Virus record (IMG/VR): IMGVR_UViG_3300028394_000070
Span: 1-64,000 of that record
Length of the DNA stretch: 64,000 bases
Origin: a virus
Strand: one strand, 5' to 3'
Part shown: positions 58,639 to 64,000 of the stretch, in pieces
How positions within the stretch are numbered: position 1 is the stretch's first letter
How the letters are laid out: every line of letters starts with the position of its first letter
Made by a program: the position numbers and the translations under genes
Notes under the pieces: model-generated
The model's database searches: none
Told to the model about the DNA's origin: nothing
Seen by the model: the letters and a program-made list of their open reading frames with translations, nothing else

Positions 58639-61600
58639 TTAACTATTCCAAAGCCTTGCCATCGGATTAAATTTCAATATCATATTTGTTAGTCTCTGAA
58701 ACACACCAGATTGATAATGAAACCTAACCTTTATCCACTGGCCATACAAGAACGTATTATCATTACCTGTGCTACCATTATCTAAGTTGTTAGGTATTGG
58801 AGCTACGTACTGATCTAGCTGCTCTAAGAACTCCACTGGGTTTATTAGTGTCGTGTGATTCTTTGTAAATGCCTCTACTTTATACGGAGCAATTTCTGTA
58901 TTGCATATCAACGATATGAAGTGCTTGGTAGTGTTAGGGTCAATATTAAAGACAATGTCTATATACCCGTCTTCAATTTGGCCACCTGAGCTAGACATAT
59001 ACCACTCTAGATACTTTCCTTCATTATGCTCGTATATCTGATTAGAATTACTAGATGGAGATGGTGACAAGAAAGTGTCCTTGTACTGAAGATAAATTCT
59101 TGGATGAGGTGTCTCTTCAGAAATTATAAACCTATTCTTAACTTCACTCCATACAATAGTTCTTAAACTATAGTACTCAATGTCATCAAATGGAATCGGT
59201 GTATAATATTCCTCCCATCCTGGATCCACTCCTGGATTTAGCGCATTATTAAACTCACTACTCTGGATACATAGGTATAGTATTGGAAACTGCTCGAATC
59301 CATATGTATTAGTTGTATCGTATGTTATAACCAACTTTCCTTCAGCAATGGCCGTTAATGGCTCCCAAATAACGTCTGGCTTTCTATACGCACGACATGT
59401 CCATGAAGCCTCGTTAATACGCTGGTTCCATATACCATGAATACCATAGTTGTCGGCAGGAGTTTGGTAGTTAACTACCCACTTAAATCCATCGTTAGCT
59501 AGCGTTCTAATATTTGTTCTGTCAGAGATTGGCACGGCTCCATCTGCACCAAAGCGCATAAACTTCTTGTTGATTGAGTCATACCAATACAATGTATCAT
59601 CACCTCCAGCAGACTTACCTAGAAACGATGACCACTTGTCTGAGCATCCGTAGCTAGTTATAGTTAAACCTGGTCTAGATAATACACCTGCGTCCCCTAG
59701 TACAACCTGAGAACCATCACTTACAGATAATGTACCTCTGGTATTTACAAACTGCTTTTGGAACTTTTTAGTCTGTAGAGTAAACAACTCACCGTTAACA
59801 ACCTTCATGTCTTCTATTGGGCCGAATGATGGATCTAAGTCTCTCAATGAAAACGGGCCAAATCTTCTGTAGTTGTTTGTTATTGAGCCTTGTGGCTTAT
59901 TGTCAGAGTAAATTATCCTAGTATTTAATGTTTTTGTTTTATTGTTTATCTCACCAGACCTGTATCCAACCTGTAAGTTATTAAGTGAGTAACCGTTGTT
60001 GTATGGATTAGAATCTAGTGTTATTTCTGTATTCTCCCAGGCTCCGAAGTTATTTGGTCCATAGCTGTATGGATATATTTTACTACCATCGCTATCGTCA
60101 ATTAAATAATTATTGACTTTTGATTGTAGCGTTAGGTTTATTGTTTGAGCAGCTGTTGGATACGTACCAGGATTGTTAATAGCTTTGATACGTGTTATAT
60201 GCTTGAAGTATGGATTAACAGTGAAGGTATCCCCACCAAATACATCAATCTTAGTGACATTGTTTTGGTATATATATGCCCCTGTGTAAACATAGTTATC
60301 TAGACCACTATCTGAATATTGCTGTGTTGTACTAGGCTTCTTTTTTATTTGTACAATCCTAAATCCATGATCTTTATCTGTAGGGTTTACTTTAAATGGA
60401 TCCAATCTCGGCAAACCTCCTCCAGGGCTTGGCACTTGGACTACATAACTAGCTGGGCTTTGGAATATGTCAGTTGAAAATATAACTGGTTGCGCACTTC
60501 CTGGTGGAGGAAATGTCCCTACATTACCTGAACCGTTAATGGTTAAGAACGCTCCACTGACCCAACTGCCTGGAGTTAATTTAAATATAACAGCATCATT
60601 ACCATTTCCTTCTACTGTTATACCTACACCACTACTAGCAGCGTCAGTATTAAAATAACTAAAGAAAGTAATATTTGATATACCACCAAAAGGCACAAAA
60701 TATGATGCTACAAATTGATTATTATATGTAAATGTATAGTTACTTCCTCCAATTCCCCCATACGTAACATCATATCCACCCATTGAGTGTAAATTACTTA
60801 CATTCAATACTGTAGGTAGTGCAGATTGGGTAAATCCAGCCCACCCCCAGTTTTTATATGATATCGAATTAAATGTGTTTGCACCTGTCCCCTGCACAAA
60901 TAATGCAGATCCTAGTTGAGGAATAAGTTTTGAGTCAGTTATATTAACATCTTCTTTTACATTATTAGTAATTACATATCCCTTTCCTATAACACCTTGT
61001 CCGTAATTTATTATTGTATCTCCTGCTCCTATATCTTTATTGTATGGTACTCCATCTACGATATTTACCATAGATTCGGCTAGGTAGATACTAAAATAAT
61101 TTTGCGGTGATCCATTTTGTATATCATTATTATTATTACTGATAAATGGATAGTCCGCTATATATCCTTCGTTATTAGTTGTGATATTATTAGGAATCTT
61201 TTCATATACAAACGATCCTAATGTAGGTGATATCTGTACCTCATATAGACCAAATCCAATGTTTGCATCTATTTGTTGTACTGCTATTCCACATCCAGTA
61301 ATTGTCTCATTGGCTTCATTTAACTCAACCCTAAATATTTCAATCTTATCAATAATATCATTAGCTAAATATTCATTTATCAATGTATTGTATACATTAG
61401 AAAAGTCTAACTCTATATAAGGAACTAAATTTTCATCTGTCCCCCCTGGGCCTGTTCCTGGTGATACTAAGTCATAGTCTGTTAGTCCCGATGTTCTTTT
61501 ATTATCAGATGATGATTGATTTGTATCTATAGTAATATCAGAAATCTTATAGACAGGTGTGATGTCTCCATTTTTAAATGTAAACCTAACTCCGATCCTA

Positions 61601-63468
61601 TAGGTCTCATTTATCATGTAACCAGTATAGTAATAGATATTTATTGGGTCTTGATGACCTCCAAATCCAAATCCATTACTTGCCCCTGTTACTTGAACTG
61701 GCCTTGTTATTACTTTCTTTTTAAGTGAATATTTTATTTTGTCTATTAATATTTTGACATCGTATTTTATTGTCTTCAGGTTCGATAAGTAATACCTGTT
61801 ATCTATAATCAGATTATTCTTAGCTGTTGAATAGTTCTCTGTTTGTACACCCAATTCATCCTGATTAAATAGTCTAGGGTTCTCTCTTCCACTATGACTT
61901 ATGTCTAGTGTAGTATTAGTTCCATCTACTAGATATTCACCTATGATTCCATATATAGACGAATCAATACCTATCGTATTTACTATAATACAGGCAACCT
62001 CTATGCTTTTGTATAGGCTACTGTTAATGTTAGTAATCCTTATGTTATTTGTCTTTCCTGACTGATCTCCTGCTGCATTACCCTTTATCTTATACGCAGG
62101 TGGTTGACTCTCTGTATAGACAGAAACAAACCTAGATGGTAATGACCAGTCTGTGTACGAGTTGTCACTTAGCACACCCCTTACGAAATAGACGTGGTTC
62201 CCTACTGATAACGTACCACCTATAGTTTGAGACACTAGCTCTATGTTAAACAATCCCTGACCTAGTATATGTCTTACTTGGTTAGATATGTTTGCATATG
62301 AATATGTTCCAATGTTAGGGTGTAGTATCTTAATAGCTCCGTCTTCAACGTATTCTTCATCTAAAAGGTAGTTAAACAACCTAGGTTCGTTATAGTTATC
62401 TGTAAAATATATAGTATTGTCATACGATGACTTCTCTCCCTGTACGTCGCACTGATGGTATGTGAATAAATTTAATTGCTTAGAACGAAGCAATCTAGTG
62501 TACTTCCAAGTATTGGACGAGATGTCTTTTTGTGCGACACCTATTTCTCCCATACCAAACTTATTAAATGTCATTGTGCCTGTACCTTGGACATATGTCT
62601 GACCTAATACAGCGAATGAATTAAATAATATAAATATTGTTTCGCCTGTTTGAGGAATTTGCGCTACAGTTATAATGAATACTCCATTCGCTTCTGGAAT
62701 ACCTTCTACTCCTGTTATGTATACCTCCGAACCATCTACAACTACTTCGTTTATAATATTTGGATAAACGACTAATGTAGAGACACCTGCAACATTTAAT
62801 ACATCGATGTATAGTATTTCAATATCAAAAGGCTTATCCCGTTTACATGATGAAATAATAAAAAGGTCTCCTAGTAAATCTTTACTACCAATAACCTCTA
62901 GCTTTCCTGTCCTAGATGGGCTTATAGACTCCTGTATAACATCTACTAGTAGACTATTTGCACCTGTTGATATTATGAAGTAGTCATATAAACGAAGGAA
63001 TGGACTATAAGACGCAGGGGTAATTAGTAGTGTATTAGTTCCTATTAATGAAGGGTAAACACTAGAAGCAGGGACAACATCTACAAAATAGCTAGCATTT
63101 GCGAATGCATCTCGTATTGCTGTTGCAGCTTGTGTCCCAGGTGCTATATTTGGATCTCCGAAATATAGAGGTACATCTATTGCTGGAAATAATGGATTGA
63201 TTTGGTCAGCTCTATTTACTTGTAATATATATCCACCATCAGGTTCTATCTCAGGAAATGTTATTACATACCTCTTATCTTGCTCTAGTACCTCTCCTAG
63301 TTCAAACGCATATTCATTTCCCATACGTGGGGTAACAGCAACCGACTCACCCGTAACAGAACTGACATGATCAATATTCTTTGCATCAGGGTAGTCACCG
63401 TTACGCAAGTCCTGTACATGGGTGTCTGTATTGAGTCCACCGAATGATCTTATCTGAACATTAGCCAT
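58639..63468 (-). CDS. Large tail protein (nozzle or stabilisation type, 1609 aa)
   Basis: A 1609-aa strand-rich protein. The start (MANVQIRSFGGLNTDTHVQD, then D-Y-P-D-A-K-N-I) is the pattern of podoviral tail nozzle or stabilisation proteins (T7 gp12/P22 gp10-like and the crAss-like muzzle), which form a beta-propeller tube below the portal. The rest is beta-rich with many Y, N, T, G residues. It shares its last base with the next gene upstream (63468), so they are coupled. Size is above the usual for T7-like nozzle proteins but fits crAss-like muzzles. Confidence 0.7.
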   Translation of the reverse strand: MANVQIRSFGGLNTDTHVQDLRNGDYPDAKNIDHVSSVTGESVAVTPRMGNEYAFELGEVLEQDKRYVITFPEIEPDGGYILQVNRADQINPLFPAIDVPLYFGDPNIAPGTQAATAIRDAFANASYFVDVVPASSVYPSLIGTNTLLITPASYSPFLRLYDYFIISTGANSLLVDVIQESISPSRTGKLEVIGSKDLLGDLFIISSCKRDKPFDIEILYIDVLNVAGVSTLVVYPNIINEVVVDGSEVYITGVEGIPEANGVFIITVAQIPQTGETIFILFNSFAVLGQTYVQGTGTMTFNKFGMGEIGVAQKDISSNTWKYTRLLRSKQLNLFTYHQCDVQGEKSSYDNTIYFTDNYNEPRLFNYLLDEEYVEDGAIKILHPNIGTYSYANISNQVRHILGQGLFNIELVSQTIGGTLSVGNHVYFVRGVLSDNSYTDWSLPSRFVSVYTESQPPAYKIKGNAAGDQSGKTNNIRITNINSSLYKSIEVACIIVNTIGIDSSIYGIIGEYLVDGTNTTLDISHSGRENPRLFNQDELGVQTENYSTAKNNLIIDNRYYLSNLKTIKYDVKILIDKIKYSLKKKVITRPVQVTGASNGFGFGGHQDPINIYYYTGYMINETYRIGVRFTFKNGDITPVYKISDITIDTNQSSSDNKRTSGLTDYDLVSPGTGPGGTDENLVPYIELDFSNVYNTLINEYLANDIIDKIEIFRVELNEANETITGCGIAVQQIDANIGFGLYEVQISPTLGSFVYEKIPNNITTNNEGYIADYPFISNNNNDIQNGSPQNYFSIYLAESMVNIVDGVPYNKDIGAGDTIINYGQGVIGKGYVITNNVKEDVNITDSKLIPQLGSALFVQGTGANTFNSISYKNWGWAGFTQSALPTVLNVSNLHSMGGYDVTYGGIGGSNYTFTYNNQFVASYFVPFGGISNITFFSYFNTDAASSGVGITVEGNGNDAVIFKLTPGSWVSGAFLTINGSGNVGTFPPPGSAQPVIFSTDIFQSPASYVVQVPSPGGGLPRLDPFKVNPTDKDHGFRIVQIKKKPSTTQQYSDSGLDNYVYTGAYIYQNNVTKIDVFGGDTFTVNPYFKHITRIKAINNPGTYPTAAQTINLTLQSKVNNYLIDDSDGSKIYPYSYGPNNFGAWENTEITLDSNPYNNGYSLNNLQVGYRSGEINNKTKTLNTRIIYSDNKPQGSITNNYRRFGPFSLRDLDPSFGPIEDMKVVNGELFTLQTKKFQKQFVNTRGTLSVSDGSQVVLGDAGVLSRPGLTITSYGCSDKWSSFLGKSAGGDDTLYWYDSINKKFMRFGADGAVPISDRTNIRTLANDGFKWVVNYQTPADNYGIHGIWNQRINEASWTCRAYRKPDVIWEPLTAIAEGKLVITYDTTNTYGFEQFPILYLCIQSSEFNNALNPGVDPGWEEYYTPIPFDDIEYYSLRTIVWSEVKNRFIISEETPHPRIYLQYKDTFLSPSPSSNSNQIYEHNEGKYLEWYMSSSGGQIEDGYIDIVFNIDPNTTKHFISLICNTEIAPYKVEAFTKNHTTLINPVEFLEQLDQYVAPIPNNLDNGSTGNDNTFLYGQWIKVRFHYQSGVFQRLTNMILKFNPMARLWNS

Positions 63469-63995
63469 TAGATTGAGAAATTATGGTTGCTTATAATTGC
63501 GCTCACGATAGAGCCGATCTGTTGTCTTTTATTTCTGAAGTCACGTTGCACTGACTCACCGATAAGATATCGTCTCTGAGCAGTCCATTCGGCCATGTAT
63601 TCAGCACGGACATCACGTGGGTATAGGTCATAGAATATCCTAGTGAAGTTCCAGCATAGATATGAACGCACAGCACGTTCCTGCTGCTCATACATTACCA
63701 TCATACAGTCCTCGTCTAGGTTACGTCCGTAGTACGACATCACAGCCTGCGTAGCATTGATATCAGTATTAAATACCCAGTACCCGTCAGACAACTGTCC
63801 TGTAGCCTGTAGGTCAGAATAGTTTCTAAACTGAGTATCCTCGCAGTCGCACTGACGCAAGAAGTCCTGGTTAAAGTACAACACATTGCCTGCAACACCG
63901 TCTGTCTGCGTTCCAACTAGTCGGATTGCTATTGGACGGATAAACCCTTCAGGAAGTTCAAACTTATAGTCTTCGATATCAAAGCATCGAGTCAT
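63468..63995 (-). CDS. Head-tail connector (adaptor) candidate
   Basis: A 175-aa protein directly before the large tail gene. It is helical with basic and acidic segments and a C-terminal helix (Q-R-R-Y-L-I-G-E-S-V-Q-R-D-F-R-N-K-R). T7 gp11-like and crAss-like ring proteins of similar size precede the nozzle gene, which suggests an adaptor or ring role. No sequence motif is decisive. The gene is complete in the window; whatever lies upstream is cut off. Confidence 0.5.
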   Translation of the reverse strand: MTRCFDIEDYKFELPEGFIRPIAIRLVGTQTDGVAGNVLYFNQDFLRQCDCEDTQFRNYSDLQATGQLSDGYWVFNTDINATQAVMSYYGRNLDEDCMMVMYEQQERAVRSYLCWNFTRIFYDLYPRDVRAEYMAEWTAQRRYLIGESVQRDFRNKRQQIGSIVSAIISNHNFSI

Positions 63996-64000
63996 CTTAA

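Overview
The window looks like most of the genome of a tailed, probably podovirus-like, double-stranded DNA phage of a Bacteroidota host, possibly of the Flavobacteriia kind. The phage assignment rests on a large terminase, a portal, a RuvC-like resolvase, a fused primase-helicase, a giant internal virion protein, fibre genes and a GH24 lysozyme. The host assignment rests on a near-perfect Bacteroidota-type promoter (TTTG, 19 bases, TATCTTTG on the minus strand at 44559-44529), a secreted protein ending in a type IX secretion-like motif, and a PAS/DHp fragment of a style common in Bacteroidota kinases. No rRNA or housekeeping gene is present.

Layout. Minus strand, 12.4 kb down to 1: a replication initiator-like gene, a primase-helicase, a NinB-like protein, small proteins, packaging genes (TerS candidate and TerL), a terminator, the RuvC-like nuclease, the portal and a truncated scaffold-like gene at the left edge. 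From 12.1 to 14.65 kb lies a control region with two four-unit 11-bp iteron clusters, a cloverleaf-like inverted-repeat element, a two-helix peptide, a possible DNA-binding regulator and almost 1 kb of structured non-coding DNA. Plus strand, 14.6-28.25 kb: about 35 mostly small, often acidic, tightly overlapping accessory genes, with a MoxR-like ATPase plus partner, a tiny lipoprotein, a serine recombinase, an SSB-like protein, a PD-(D/E)XK nuclease and a zincin. Minus strand, 64 kb down to 28.2 kb: connector, 1609-aa tail protein, two internal proteins, a 3893-aa polyvalent protein, eight fibre or adhesin genes, the lysozyme, small basic proteins, a secreted protein, holin and spanin candidates, and a PAS/DHp protein.

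The left edge cuts a scaffold-like gene that normally precedes the major capsid gene, and the right edge begins with a connector-like gene that normally follows it. The window is therefore probably a circular or circularly permuted genome cut near the capsid gene (inference). No DNA or RNA polymerase gene is visible, so host polymerases are probably used unless they lie outside.

The least ordinary elements are the paired 11-bp iteron arrays with the adjoining cloverleaf, the PAS/DHp half-kinase, the phage-borne secreted protein, the recurring TRAR[R/K] motif between domains of the giant virion protein, and two tRNA-like 3' ends just upstream of accessory genes. All functional calls come from reading motifs by eye; no database search was possible.
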